Below, piece after piece: positions 36,323 to 45,172 of a stretch of 64,000 bases of DNA. Source of the DNA: Yeguia hominis (lineage in GTDB: Bacteria > Bacillota > Clostridia > Oscillospirales > Acutalibacteraceae); contig NZ_JACRSN010000006.1 of NCBI RefSeq assembly GCF_014384705.1, forward strand, positions 84,528-148,527. Reading direction: 5' to 3'. Position 1 is the stretch's first letter, and the number at the start of each line of letters is the position of its first letter. The notes below the pieces were generated by a model. It made no database searches and had not been told where the DNA came from. It was given only the letters and a program-made list of their open reading frames with translations. The position numbers and the translations under genes are program-made.

Positions 36323-36676
36323 ATGAACACGTACACCAAAATTCACACATCCGAAGTCCCCAGAACCGAACTGCACGACGCGCTCTCGCTGACCGGCGCA
36401 GAAGTCAGCATCAACTGTCTTCCGGCCGGCGGAAGCGTCCCGTTTGTGCACGCGCACAAAGAGAATGAAGAAATCTATGGAATTCTCTCCGGAAAGGGCA
36501 AAGTAATCCTCGACGGCGAAACCATCGCGCTTACAGCCGGAGACTGGCTCCGCATTGCCCCTGCAGGAAAACGCCAGTTCTTTGCAGACGCCGATACGCC
36601 GATCACGTATCTCTGCATCCAGGTCCGCGAAAATTCGCTGGAAGCTTATACCGCCGGCGACGCGATCCTGCTTTAA
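36323..36676 (+). CDS. Small cupin-domain protein
   Basis: A 117-residue single-domain cupin: motif 1 PFVHAHKENEEIYGILSGKG (about 39-58), with His-x-His and a downstream Glu as metal ligands, and motif 2 around GDWLRIAPAGKRQF. GGAGG at 36310 precedes the ATG. Cupins under Rrf2/YwnA-type regulators are often stress-responsive; substrate unknown. Confidence 0.85.
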   Translation: MNTYTKIHTSEVPRTELHDALSLTGAEVSINCLPAGGSVPFVHAHKENEEIYGILSGKGKVILDGETIALTAGDWLRIAPAGKRQFFADADTPITYLCIQVRENSLEAYTAGDAILL

Positions 36677-37118
36677 ATAATGCCTGTTCCCCGCAAACCT
36701 GTTTCCCGCGAATCTGAAATTCCGAAAACGCTCTTCGTGCTCGAACAAGAAAAGAAGCTCCGGCCGCTTTTGGCCGAGGGTAACTAAGGAACCATTCTGA
36801 AAATTGACCTCAGCTGGGTAGACAAGTAAGCGAAATGCGGACGCATAGCGTCTCCGGCAGCGAGAGAAGCGCACCGTCAAATCGATCTGCTTCATCCAAG
36901 AGCAGGCATGTCCCGTCGTACCGCTCATACTGCTTTTCTTTGAGGCGCTTCTCAGAAATGCTGCAGCTTCCCATCATACACACGGGCTCCTTCCCAAATG
37001 AAAGCGGGAAAGAACGAAAACGGCGGTTGCCTCTAACAGAAGCAGCCGCCGTTTTCTCTATGCCATACGCTGCATTTCGGTATCGCAAGGGCATGGGGTT
37101 TTCCGATTCTCTTATCAA
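36677..37118. other. Spacer at the left edge of the repeat-free cassette
   Basis: No convincing gene. A strong bidirectional hairpin lies at 37016-37056. A minus-strand open frame of about 100 codons covers this hairpin and is probably not translated. The sequence lacks the dispersed repeats, marking the start of the cassette that runs to about 46 kb. Confidence 0.5.
37016..37060 (-). terminator. Terminator of the sortase gene (possibly bidirectional)
   Basis: GAAAACGGCGG (37016-37026) pairs with CCGCCGTTTTC (37046-37056). T-rich flanks occur on the minus side after the sortase stop at 37119; A/T flanks are on both sides. Confidence 0.75.
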
Positions 37119-37964
37119 TCAGGGCATTTCAGGATTTTCCACAAGGGACACGCTGAAATCCTGTGCAATTGCGCCTTCCGGCAGCAGCTTCGCCATGACC
37201 ACCAGCCGTTGGTTGCCGGTATTCGCTGTATCATACTTCTGGCAGCAGGTGGAAAGGGTCAGAACAGGATCTTCCTCGGAGAAGGTCACACCATCAAAGG
37301 CAAACCAGTTTTTCCGCGCAACCGTCTCAAAGAAACTGGTGAGATCGTTCCCCGTTGGATTGGGCGCAATATAGTCAAACGCAATATCCGTGACGAACAG
37401 CGCGGTGATCTGAAAAATCATATCCTCGCCATCCACAGAGAGATAGAGATACGGATGCTGCTTCACGAACGCTGCGTCCATATAGCGGTAGAGCTTGGTG
37501 AACTTCGGCCCGTCCGGGTCGCAGTTGCTGGCGGAGTGACCGAAAATGGTGGTGTTTTTGTCCAGCTCGTCCCTGCCGCCGACTTGGTTTTCACAATGGG
37601 CATAATAGCAGCCCCACATGGCGTACGCGCCGGTTTCGTCCAGATTCAGGTAATAGCCGTTGTCCTCCGCCTGCATCACGGGGTCGTCGACCTCCGCGCC
37701 GGGGATATACAGCCATGCCACGGCATCCGGATTCTTCGCTCTGGCCTGCGCCAGTTCTGCTTGCCTGTCTATCGTGGGGATGACTTCCCCCGCGGGGGGC
37801 GCGGTCGGCTGCGGCTCCGCCGCGCTGGATGCAGAGGGCGCGGCTGAGCTGTCGGCGGCAGGCTCCGCCTCCTTCTGCGAGCAGCCCACGCCTGCCATGG
37901 TCATGGCAAAGAGAAGGACTGCCATACAGATGATCGGCCGGATGATTTTTGTGATTTTTTTCAT
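37119..37964 (-). CDS. Class B sortase, probably lipid-anchored
   Basis: A 281-residue protein; AAGGAG lies 8 nt before the ATG at 37964. The N-terminal hydrophobic helix ends in AGVGC, a lipobox-like site, followed by an Ala/Pro/Glu-rich linker (about 25-70). The catalytic His is in FGHSAS (about 145), the Cys in TLSTC (about 245) and the Arg in NQRLVVMAKLL (about 258), the class B signature set. It anchors or pilin-links surface proteins. It lies 227 bp downstream of the large surface protein, which itself has no LPxTG-like tail, so its substrate is elsewhere or non-canonical. Confidence 0.9.
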   Translation of the reverse strand: MKKITKIIRPIICMAVLLFAMTMAGVGCSQKEAEPAADSSAAPSASSAAEPQPTAPPAGEVIPTIDRQAELAQARAKNPDAVAWLYIPGAEVDDPVMQAEDNGYYLNLDETGAYAMWGCYYAHCENQVGGRDELDKNTTIFGHSASNCDPDGPKFTKLYRYMDAAFVKQHPYLYLSVDGEDMIFQITALFVTDIAFDYIAPNPTGNDLTSFFETVARKNWFAFDGVTFSEEDPVLTLSTCCQKYDTANTGNQRLVVMAKLLPEGAIAQDFSVSLVENPEMP

Positions 37965-38109
37965 AGTGCTGTCTCCTTGCCGCGCTGGGATAGCGGTGCA
38001 GCGCAAAAGGTCAATGAAATTTGTTTTCTGCGATGAAAAGGAACCAGCGCAGCATCAGAGCGAAACACCCGTCCGCGGCGCTGGTCACTTATAGGGTCAT
38101 GTCAGCCGG

Positions 38110-38191
38110 TCACTTCTTGCAGCGCCAGAGAAAGGCACGATCTCGCCCTGGTGCAATCTGCGTTGGGGCTGAATGCAGCGCTGCCGGCACC
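38110..38191 (-). pseudogene. Broken end of the SLH domain of the surface protein
   Basis: Directly after the amber stop at 38192-38194, reading in frame, comes GAGSAAFSPNADCTRA, a textbook continuation of an SLH repeat (normally GITxGTGDGTFSPNATCTRA). The frame is then disturbed: two single-base deletions are needed to recover IV and FLWRCKK before a natural TGA. The cassette's surface gene has thus lost its last SLH repeat through a nonsense codon plus decay. Confidence 0.75.
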
Positions 38192-41100
38192 CTAGGTGAT
38201 GCCGTTCTCCACCGCCCGCAAAACCGCGTTGTAAGCAGGATCTGCCCACGGGAACATCGCTAAAAGCATGGTACGGATTTCAGGCGCGGGACTGCCAGCG
38301 GTGCGCCGCAGGAAGGTGACAATCTGCGTGCGGGAACTGATGGCATCCGGACTGCCTGTAGTGTCGCCGGCACCCTCGATCCTGCCGTTCTTTACTGCCC
38401 CGTCTGCGGCGTCGGCATCACAACTGTCGGCGGCAGTATCCACCAACACGCCGGTCTGCGGGTTGCCGTTGGCCTTCATGAAGATGACCTCGATGGTATG
38501 GGGTCCGCTGACAGTCGCGAAGGTGTAGGACTTCACCGCGCCGATGCTCTGGCCGTCGATTTTGACATTCGAAACCGCATAGCCCTTGTCCGGTGTGATC
38601 GTAAAGGTCTGGTCTCTGCCCTCGCGGACGCTGACCTTGCCGGAGGGAGAGATCGTACCGCCTGCCCCGGCAATCGCCGTGATGGTGTAATCGCTGCAGC
38701 CATTGCTGCCGCCGGTGTAGATCCAATGGGCATACACGGTGGTATTTGCAGAGAACACGGTGGCAGTCGTGACCTTTGTGCCGCCGTTCTTTTCGGTGTA
38801 CCAGCCGTCGAAGCTGTAACTGCCGCTTCGGGAGGCGCTGGGCAGAGCGGCCAGCTTCTGATCCGTGGTGGTCATGCTGCCGACAGAGGGCGTACCGCCG
38901 TTGCCGTCAAAGGTGACGATGAACTCGGTGGGTGCAGGAGGCGCATCCTTCTCAAAGATGGCCTTGACCTCCACGTTGTCGTTCGGCATGAGGAACTTAT
39001 CGTCCTTGATGGTCACATTGCCGCTGATGACCTGCCACGCCTTGAAGCGGTAGCCCTTGTCAGGCGCAGCGGTCAGGGCGATCTCCGTACCGGCCGCAGC
39101 CTTGGCAGGAGATGCGGACGCCGTGCCGTTGCCGCCGCTGGTCACAGTGACGGTGAACAGCTCCTCGACCTTATCCTCCACCGTCAGCGTGCCGTTGACC
39201 CTGTTGAGCGAATACCGCTCGTCCCAGCCGGATTTGAGGGTGGCAGCGGGGACAACGGTGTAGGTTCCGGGGGTATTGCGTGCCGCTTCCACCGTGACCT
39301 CCGCGCCGTCTGCGTCAAGCAGCCGATAGGAAAGGGCGTTGTCCAGCACCGTATCCCGGTCGTCCGTGCGCCCTTCGCTGTCCAGCAGGCCGGTACAACT
39401 CACAAGGTCTGTTGGCAGCGCATCGCCCTTGGTGATGGTTGCGCTGCCTGCCGTCACGGTGAGACCTCGCACAACGACCTTGTCACCGGCGAAAACAGAA
39501 CTATGCGTCCATGGCGACCACGACGCCGTAGTATCGGATACATAGAGAATATCGATAAAGGTCCGGCCCGCCTTGATCGCCCTGACCTTCGTCGTATAGT
39601 GGGACACTCCCGGCTCGCTGGTCGTATCAACGGTTTCCTCGTAAATTTCAAAGATTCCCTGCTCCCGCATAATCGCCGACCAGGTGCCGTTTTCGCCGGG
39701 ATTTATCGCCTTCCACTTGTAAGTGCGGGTATCTCCGTAGACCCAGGGGCTTACATCGACTGCTGCTCTAAAACCTGCAAAGAGATACTGGCGCACGGTC
39801 AGCGGGGCAGTAATGGGCGCGTAGTCATCGCTGGTGATGGTGACGGTGTAGACATCTGTTTTCAGCTGCTCGCCATCCGCCTCATTTTTAGCATAGCTCA
39901 GAAGCCCGTCATTATCTACGCTGATGCTGTCCAGAATAGATGGAGACGCGGGCGGTGTGATGGCCGTGATCTTTGCACCCTTGGGCACCTCCCCCGGCTT
40001 GAAGAAATCCGCCGCCGTCCGTGTGCCTTGCTGCGCAAAATACATACCTCCTCTGGTCGGAATGATCCGAACCACAGGGTCTACCAGATCCCCTGCGGAA
40101 GGCGCGTCTTTCTCAAAGATTGCCTTGACCTCCACATTGCTGTCCGGCATGGTGAACTTATCGTCCTTGATGGTCACGCCGCCGCTGATGACCTGCCACT
40201 CCTTGAAATGGTAGCCCTCCTTGGGCGCAGCGGTCAGGGCGATCTCCGTACCGGCCGCAGCCTTGGCAGGAGATGCAAAAGCCGTGCCGTTGCCGTCATT
40301 GGTGACGGTTACGGCGTACTCGACAGGTGCGTCTTTGGCTATCGTAATAGACAGCTCCTTCTTATCGTTGCCCACGCTGTTGAGGGCCCGAACGGTAAAT
40401 TGGGCGGTTCCTTCCGCAGTGGGCGTGCCGCTGATCTCGCCGGTGGTTTGTTTCAGCGTCAAGCCCTCGGGCAGCGCGCCGCTGAAAAGCTCCCACAGAA
40501 TGAAGCCTCCCCCAGTTGCCTGAAGCTGATGGTGGTACGGCGTGCCGACCGTGCCGCCGGGCAGCGTCGTGGTAGTAATCGCCGGCGCATCCTCCGAACC
40601 TAGGAGCTTCACCCGGATCTTGGCCGTTACCGCAGGGTCGGGCTGTTGATACTTGTGCTCGTCGTTAGCGTCGAATACCAGCGTACCGGGGATGGTCTGC
40701 CAAGCCGTGGACTGCGCGTCATAGGACGATTCCTCCCACGAAACCTCCATGCCAACCCTGAGACCGTCGATGGCCTCGACGACCACAATTTCCGGCAGGT
40801 TAAGCCCTGCAAAGGTCGTGCCGAGTTTCTTCTCCGTAATGGGATCCGGCTCCTCGCAACGCTTGAAGGTATTTTTGATGACGTTAACCTTGATCGTGGT
40901 CTCCGCCTTCCTGTAGCCGCGCTGGTCAGCCGGCGTGAATACCACCGTCACAATATTCTCGCCCAGCGTGTCAAACCATCCGGGCGTACCCTCCTTGAAG
41001 GAGAACGTGCCGGGGACGACGGTATCCGTCCCCTTGACCTTCGCCACGCCGTCCGCAAGATTGGCGCTTTCCCCGCCTGTGGCTCCCATCTCGAAGATCC

Positions 41101-43069
41101 GATTGACGAACATGGTATTGTCGGGCAGCGTAAAATCGCCGTTTTTCCACCGGAAGACGGGCGGCTGCGTGATCTCCGTCTCCACCGGGTCAGCCTGCAG
41201 CGTGACCTTTACCACGCCTCTGAGGTCGGCGCCCTCGGGTACGATGTAATACTTCTCAAATTCGGCGCGATTGACCTCGCCGTAGATGGTCTGCTCCTCA
41301 TACGAATTGGGGTCGTAGCTCGAGTCGTCCCACTTGATGATGCCAGGCACATTGCCGTTCAGCCCGCTTCCCTCGTGGTTTGGTTCATCGGCCTCCGCGA
41401 AGAAATAGAACGCGTTCGGCAGACCGAGATCCTCAAAGGCTGTTCCAATCTTTTTATTGTCAATATACGATGTATTGGCTTGCCTGAATTTGCGGGGAAT
41501 GACGTCCACGTTGACGGTACATTCCGCCGTGCTGAACCTCAGCCGGTCATAGGGGGTGAAGGTGACCTTGAGCGCCAGCGGCCCCACCTGAACAAGCCCG
41601 CCGCCTCTGTGCCAGTAGCCGTATTTTTCCTGCTCCTCGTTCAGAGTGAACACGCCTGGAACCGTTTCGCCATCTGCCGTGGCCGTTCCGCCGGAAAGAT
41701 ACTCGTCGGAAAAGGCAAGCTGGCAAAAATCGCCGCTGTATATCTGCCTGGAGTAGGTGGGCGGCTCAAGCGTGGGCACAATGGCCCCGTCGTCAATGAG
41801 CGTGATTCTGGCGATGGCCTTGACCGTGCTTGTCGGCTCCAGCTCCTCCTCGTAGAAGCTCTCTTCAACATGCAGCTCGCCGGTAATGATTTGCTCGCCA
41901 TATTTGTTCGGGTCATAGGTGGAGCCGTCCCATGTCACGGGGATGGGACCGAAGGTCGCGCCGGTGTTGGTCTTTACCTCGACGAAGTGAGGAAGCCCCA
42001 GATACTCAAACGCCGTGCCCAACGGCTCGTCGGGGAGGACTTCCTCTGTGACGCTTGTGATCGTGTGCTTAAGCCCCGTCACGGTGACGATACATTCCGC
42101 CGTGGCGTATGTCTCCGCATCGTCGGGGGTAAAGAGGATTTCCATGCGGTTTTCGCCCGGGCCTACTACGCCGCCCCAATTGTGCTTGAAGCGGAACGAG
42201 CCGGGAACAACGATGTCCGTCCCCTCGACCTTTGCTTCGCCGCCTTTGAGAGCCTCATCAAGGTACTCATCGCCGACATGCCCCTCAGCGGGCAGCGTGG
42301 GCGGGGTCGTGATGACCGTTTTGATGAGCGGCAAAAGCTCTCCGTAGGCCGTATGACAGGTTTCGCAAATGGCCTTCTCCGTGCCGGTGGCCTTGCCGCC
42401 GGAGCAGCTGCCTGTTTCGGTATGGCTGCTGTCCGTGGCGCAGGTGCGGGTGTGCGTTCCGTTGCCGTTGGAGGTCCATTCGCCCCAGTTATGATTGTGC
42501 ACCTCCCATATGGCATAGATGGTTGTGCTCATATCATACCCATGTACTACCAGGCAACTGGTATAACCGCCGCTTCCGCCATATATCGGCTTACCAGTCC
42601 GAGAATTCGCCCAACCCATGAAGGTATATCCGTCACGGGTTGGAATTATTTCTGATATGGGAACCCATACATGAAATTCCGAACTGGTCACGCTCTGACT
42701 TGGCGGCGCGCCGCTGCCGCCGTTGGCATCGTAATGCAGCGTATAGGTGTATTGGGTGGCAGCGGGACGGACTGCCCCGCCCCGTGTCCTTGGCATCGCA
42801 GCGCCGGATGTCCCTGCCGGGTCAGCCGGGTCTGCGCCGCCGTCTCCGGATTCACAAATTTCGCACATATGGCCGCAGGGCGCTCCTGCGGTATCCGCTG
42901 TCTGCGGCGTATAGCCGCAGGCCTCGTCGTGCTCCGGGTGGTGTTCGCACAGGCTGCCCGTGTCCGGTGAGAGCGCGGCAGCTTCTCCGCCCGCCGCAAA
43001 AACAGCCGTTGGAAACAGCGTCAGCGCCATACAGCATAGGAGCAGAATGCTTAGGATTCGTTTCTTCAT
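38192..43069 (-). CDS. Large secreted multi-domain surface protein (InlB-type and Ig-like repeats, degenerate SLH)
   Basis: A 1,625-residue protein; AGGAGGGA precedes the ATG at 43069. Signal peptide MKKRILSILLLCCMALTLFP...AFA (cut about 26). There is then an InlB-type repeat (YTLHYDANGGSG..., about 115-190), several repeated segments of about 140 residues with the pattern GTAFExLGLP and TVKAI, a putative-Ig (He_PIG-like) domain around GTVGTPYHHQLQATGGG (about 905), and two copies of a NGTAxASPAKAAAGTEIALTAAP module (about 985 and 1365). Another InlB repeat (TFDGNGGTPSVGS, about 1450) and a degenerate SLH region (TQIVTFLRRTAGSPAP) end the protein. Likely an adhesin or cell-wall-associated protein. 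The SLH end is truncated by a TAG. Confidence 0.88.
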   Translation of the reverse strand: MKKRILSILLLCCMALTLFPTAVFAAGGEAAALSPDTGSLCEHHPEHDEACGYTPQTADTAGAPCGHMCEICESGDGGADPADPAGTSGAAMPRTRGGAVRPAATQYTYTLHYDANGGSGAPPSQSVTSSEFHVWVPISEIIPTRDGYTFMGWANSRTGKPIYGGSGGYTSCLVVHGYDMSTTIYAIWEVHNHNWGEWTSNGNGTHTRTCATDSSHTETGSCSGGKATGTEKAICETCHTAYGELLPLIKTVITTPPTLPAEGHVGDEYLDEALKGGEAKVEGTDIVVPGSFRFKHNWGGVVGPGENRMEILFTPDDAETYATAECIVTVTGLKHTITSVTEEVLPDEPLGTAFEYLGLPHFVEVKTNTGATFGPIPVTWDGSTYDPNKYGEQIITGELHVEESFYEEELEPTSTVKAIARITLIDDGAIVPTLEPPTYSRQIYSGDFCQLAFSDEYLSGGTATADGETVPGVFTLNEEQEKYGYWHRGGGLVQVGPLALKVTFTPYDRLRFSTAECTVNVDVIPRKFRQANTSYIDNKKIGTAFEDLGLPNAFYFFAEADEPNHEGSGLNGNVPGIIKWDDSSYDPNSYEEQTIYGEVNRAEFEKYYIVPEGADLRGVVKVTLQADPVETEITQPPVFRWKNGDFTLPDNTMFVNRIFEMGATGGESANLADGVAKVKGTDTVVPGTFSFKEGTPGWFDTLGENIVTVVFTPADQRGYRKAETTIKVNVIKNTFKRCEEPDPITEKKLGTTFAGLNLPEIVVVEAIDGLRVGMEVSWEESSYDAQSTAWQTIPGTLVFDANDEHKYQQPDPAVTAKIRVKLLGSEDAPAITTTTLPGGTVGTPYHHQLQATGGGFILWELFSGALPEGLTLKQTTGEISGTPTAEGTAQFTVRALNSVGNDKKELSITIAKDAPVEYAVTVTNDGNGTAFASPAKAAAGTEIALTAAPKEGYHFKEWQVISGGVTIKDDKFTMPDSNVEVKAIFEKDAPSAGDLVDPVVRIIPTRGGMYFAQQGTRTAADFFKPGEVPKGAKITAITPPASPSILDSISVDNDGLLSYAKNEADGEQLKTDVYTVTITSDDYAPITAPLTVRQYLFAGFRAAVDVSPWVYGDTRTYKWKAINPGENGTWSAIMREQGIFEIYEETVDTTSEPGVSHYTTKVRAIKAGRTFIDILYVSDTTASWSPWTHSSVFAGDKVVVRGLTVTAGSATITKGDALPTDLVSCTGLLDSEGRTDDRDTVLDNALSYRLLDADGAEVTVEAARNTPGTYTVVPAATLKSGWDERYSLNRVNGTLTVEDKVEELFTVTVTSGGNGTASASPAKAAAGTEIALTAAPDKGYRFKAWQVISGNVTIKDDKFLMPNDNVEVKAIFEKDAPPAPTEFIVTFDGNGGTPSVGSMTTTDQKLAALPSASRSGSYSFDGWYTEKNGGTKVTTATVFSANTTVYAHWIYTGGSNGCSDYTITAIAGAGGTISPSGKVSVREGRDQTFTITPDKGYAVSNVKIDGQSIGAVKSYTFATVSGPHTIEVIFMKANGNPQTGVLVDTAADSCDADAADGAVKNGRIEGAGDTTGSPDAISSRTQIVTFLRRTAGSPAPEIRTMLLAMFPWADPAYNAVLRAVENGIT

Positions 43070-43419
43070 TTTGTCGTTCCCTCCTGTTCGTGTCGGTTCG
43101 GTTTGTCCGCCCCGTCTTTTCTTCGGTTTTCCTTGCTTCTGAGCCGGAAGCACAGCGCGGTGACCGCCACCGCCGCGGCAAAGGAGAGAACGCCGACGAG
43201 CACATAGCCGCCCGCGTTCTCCCGCAGCAGCATCGCGCCGAACACGCCCCATGCGGCTGTCTGCCCCTGCCCGACGACCGTGCCCGACGCCTGCATCAGC
43301 GCCGCAAACAGCAGCAAACACGCGGCGCTCAGCCCATATATGCCGCGCCGCTGCCTCCGGCGGGTGTTTTCCCGCACCCGCTTTTTGACGAGCTCGACCC
43401 GTCTTGCGGTATCATACAT
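43066..43419 (-). CDS. Small two-helix membrane protein, paralogue of the protein at 44810-45172
   Basis: A 117-residue protein: basic N-terminus (about 1-27), two transmembrane segments (about 29-45 and 71-92), then LCFRLRSKENRR and a charged tail. The second segment and tail (GGYVLVGVLSF...TALCFRLR) match GYIVIGLLAF...TILCFRLR of the 44810-45172 product, so the two are paralogues. It overlaps the large surface gene by 4 bp (ATGA), implying coupled translation. Function unknown; an accessory or sigma-related role is inferred from the paralogue's position. Confidence 0.75.
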   Translation of the reverse strand: MYDTARRVELVKKRVRENTRRRQRRGIYGLSAACLLLFAALMQASGTVVGQGQTAAWGVFGAMLLRENAGGYVLVGVLSFAAAVAVTALCFRLRSKENRRKDGADKPNRHEQEGTTK

Positions 43420-43525
43420 ATCGCTTGAACCCCCTTTCCGGTTTGTCTGGAACTATGATAAAAACCCTTTCACTTATATAGGTACAAAAAATCGGAAAAA
43501 CTCTCACCCCAAACGCAAAATTTTC

Positions 43526-43561
43526 AAAAAAAATTGAGAGCCGCCAAAAAGCAGCTCTCAA
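43526..43561 (-). terminator. Terminator of the sigma-PrsW operon
   Basis: On the minus strand TTGAGAGC...GCTCTCAA (8-bp arms, 43534-43541 and 43554-43561) is followed by an eight-T run, 16 bp after the PrsW-like stop codon. This separates the sigma operon from the surface-protein operon. Confidence 0.9.
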
Positions 43562-43576
43562 GGAGTGTGTTTTCAA

Positions 43577-44200
43577 TTATTCTCTCCGCCCGAAGCGGAA
43601 CAGCCTTCCCGCCGCTATCAGCAGCGCGGGCAGGGCGTAAGCCATATACTGCGCCGCGCCGCCGTAGGCAATGAGCAGATTATAGATGGCGTGCAGGGTG
43701 ATGGCCGCACCCAAGAGACCGCAGGTCCCGGCGATCTTCAGCCATGTCCGCTGCCAAGCGTAGGCAAGCCCGCCGCCCACGATCAGACCGCACAGCACGT
43801 GCATCGCGCCCGTCCCGAAGCCCCGGAAAAAAATGAAGGAGAAGCGGTCGGCGCCGTTCTGGATAAGATAGCACACATTTTCAAAGGTGGCAAAGGCAAG
43901 GGCGACCGTGACGGCAGCGGACTTGATTTTCTCGCCCTCCGGCTCGAACACGAGAAGATAGAACGCCAGCGGCAGCAGCTTCATCATTTCCTCCACCACC
44001 GGCGCGATCTCCACCGTGGCGGCAAGGACGTCCGCCCGGCACACCGCCGCGAGGAAAGTGTTAATGTAGGCCGAGAGCAGGCACACGCCCATCCCGGCGA
44101 TGCAGAACAGAAGAAGGCGCAGCTGCCGCTTTCCCATGCACAAAGCGGCCACCAGCAGCGGGGACACCATGCACAGGAAGATGTTTTCGATGTAGGTCAC
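43577..44200 (-). CDS. PrsW-family glutamic intramembrane protease
   Basis: A 207-residue polytopic membrane protein starting at a GTG that overlaps the preceding stop by 4 bp (GTGA). The family's catalytic features are present: PVVEEMMKLLP (Glu-Glu about 59-60), a FATFENVCYL motif (Glu-Asn about 95-96), GTGAMHVLCG (His about 121) and a late His in TLHAIYNLL. PrsW is the site-1 protease that cleaves anti-sigma factor RsiW in Bacillus. Its co-operonic position behind a sigma factor and a small membrane protein suggests the same job here. Confidence 0.85.
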   Translation of the reverse strand: MTYIENIFLCMVSPLLVAALCMGKRQLRLLLFCIAGMGVCLLSAYINTFLAAVCRADVLAATVEIAPVVEEMMKLLPLAFYLLVFEPEGEKIKSAAVTVALAFATFENVCYLIQNGADRFSFIFFRGFGTGAMHVLCGLIVGGGLAYAWQRTWLKIAGTCGLLGAAITLHAIYNLLIAYGGAAQYMAYALPALLIAAGRLFRFGRRE

Positions 44201-44823
44201 GCACCCACCGCCTTTCTCGTGGCAGGCAGCAGCCCCAAAATGGTCAGCGTCAGCAGCATATCGCACCAGAAGGTTGGGCTTGCCGGAGAAGCATCCGGCC
44301 AGAAGCAGCCCGCCGTCCAAAGCAGGTATTCCGAGGCAGCAAAGCACAGCACCCCGATGTGAAACCATCGTATATTCCGCGCCGTGCCTGTCTGCCCGTT
44401 TGCATAGACCAGCCCCCGGATCGCGCAGAAGGAAAGCCAAATCATCATGCCGCACCAGATGAGGTTCGAGAGAATATCCCCGAAGGTGCAGTAAAATACC
44501 AGCAGCGGCACACCGATCAGCGGCGCAAGCCACGCCCTCCGGCTAGAAAAAACGCGTTCCTCTTTACAGGCCGCCGTTGCCTGCAAAATGCGCAGAAAAA
44601 TCACGCTGGACACCCAGCCGAACTCCGACACGTAAAAGACCCGCGGCGTCGCTCCAAACAGCAGCAGGTACAGCGTCCAGTAGAGCGCCCCAAGCGCAAA
44701 GCATCCATAGAAGCAGAGCAGCAGAAAATACTGCTGTCGTCTGCTTTTCCAGTAGGCAAATCCTGCAAGGCAGGCTCCCAAAAACGTGACCAGTAATTGC
44801 AGCAGGTTCTCAATCAGTTCCAT
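44197..44823 (-). CDS. Polytopic membrane protein of the sigma/PrsW operon (hypothetical)
   Basis: A 208-residue protein with about seven hydrophobic segments (about 5-22, 29-55, 62-80, 90-112, 118-140, 150-170, 185-200). No catalytic motif was recognised. It overlaps the upstream small membrane gene by 14 bp and the PrsW-like gene by 4 bp, so it is a stable operon member; a sensor or partner of the protease is possible but unproven. Confidence 0.7.
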   Translation of the reverse strand: MELIENLLQLLVTFLGACLAGFAYWKSRRQQYFLLLCFYGCFALGALYWTLYLLLFGATPRVFYVSEFGWVSSVIFLRILQATAACKEERVFSSRRAWLAPLIGVPLLVFYCTFGDILSNLIWCGMMIWLSFCAIRGLVYANGQTGTARNIRWFHIGVLCFAASEYLLWTAGCFWPDASPASPTFWCDMLLTLTILGLLPATRKAVGA

Positions 44824-45172
44824 GCCGCCCCTCGCTTTCCCCGTTCTGCGCGTCCTCCCGGCACATCTGCCGCAGCCGGAAGCACAAAATGGTCACGCAC
44901 ACGCCTAAAAGAAACGCCAGCAGTCCGATGACGATATATCCCAGGGCGGCGCTGCCGTGAAAGATACTTGCCGCCGTTTCAAAGCCGGAATACTCGCTTT
45001 TCTGTATCCGCGCGGCAATACCGGGCATGGCGAAAGACGCGCCCACGATCAGCGCAAGGCATGCCGCCGCAGCCGCGAACACGGTGATTCTGCCGCGCCG
45101 CAGTTTTTGTTCCCGGTTTCTTGCGGCGATGCGCCGCTTTGTTTCCGCAACACGTTCCTCATGGCTCCGCAT
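44810..45172 (-). CDS. Small two-helix membrane protein, candidate anti-sigma factor
   Basis: A 120-residue protein: a basic, Arg-rich cytoplasmic N-terminus (about 1-28), a transmembrane segment (about 30-50), a short outside loop, a second transmembrane segment (about 77-98), and CFRLRQMCRED at the tail. It overlaps the sigma gene by 14 bp and is followed by the PrsW-like protease, the arrangement expected of a membrane anti-sigma factor. It lacks a recognisable zinc anti-sigma motif. Paralogous to the product of 43066-43419. Confidence 0.6.
   Translation of the reverse strand: MRSHEERVAETKRRIAARNREQKLRRGRITVFAAAAACLALIVGASFAMPGIAARIQKSEYSGFETAASIFHGSAALGYIVIGLLAFLLGVCVTILCFRLRQMCREDAQNGESEGRHGTD

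Noticed and set aside
36810..37118. 102-codon minus-strand frame between the cupin and sortase genes
   Set aside because: It covers a strong terminator hairpin and has no recognised family. A decayed fragment cannot be excluded.
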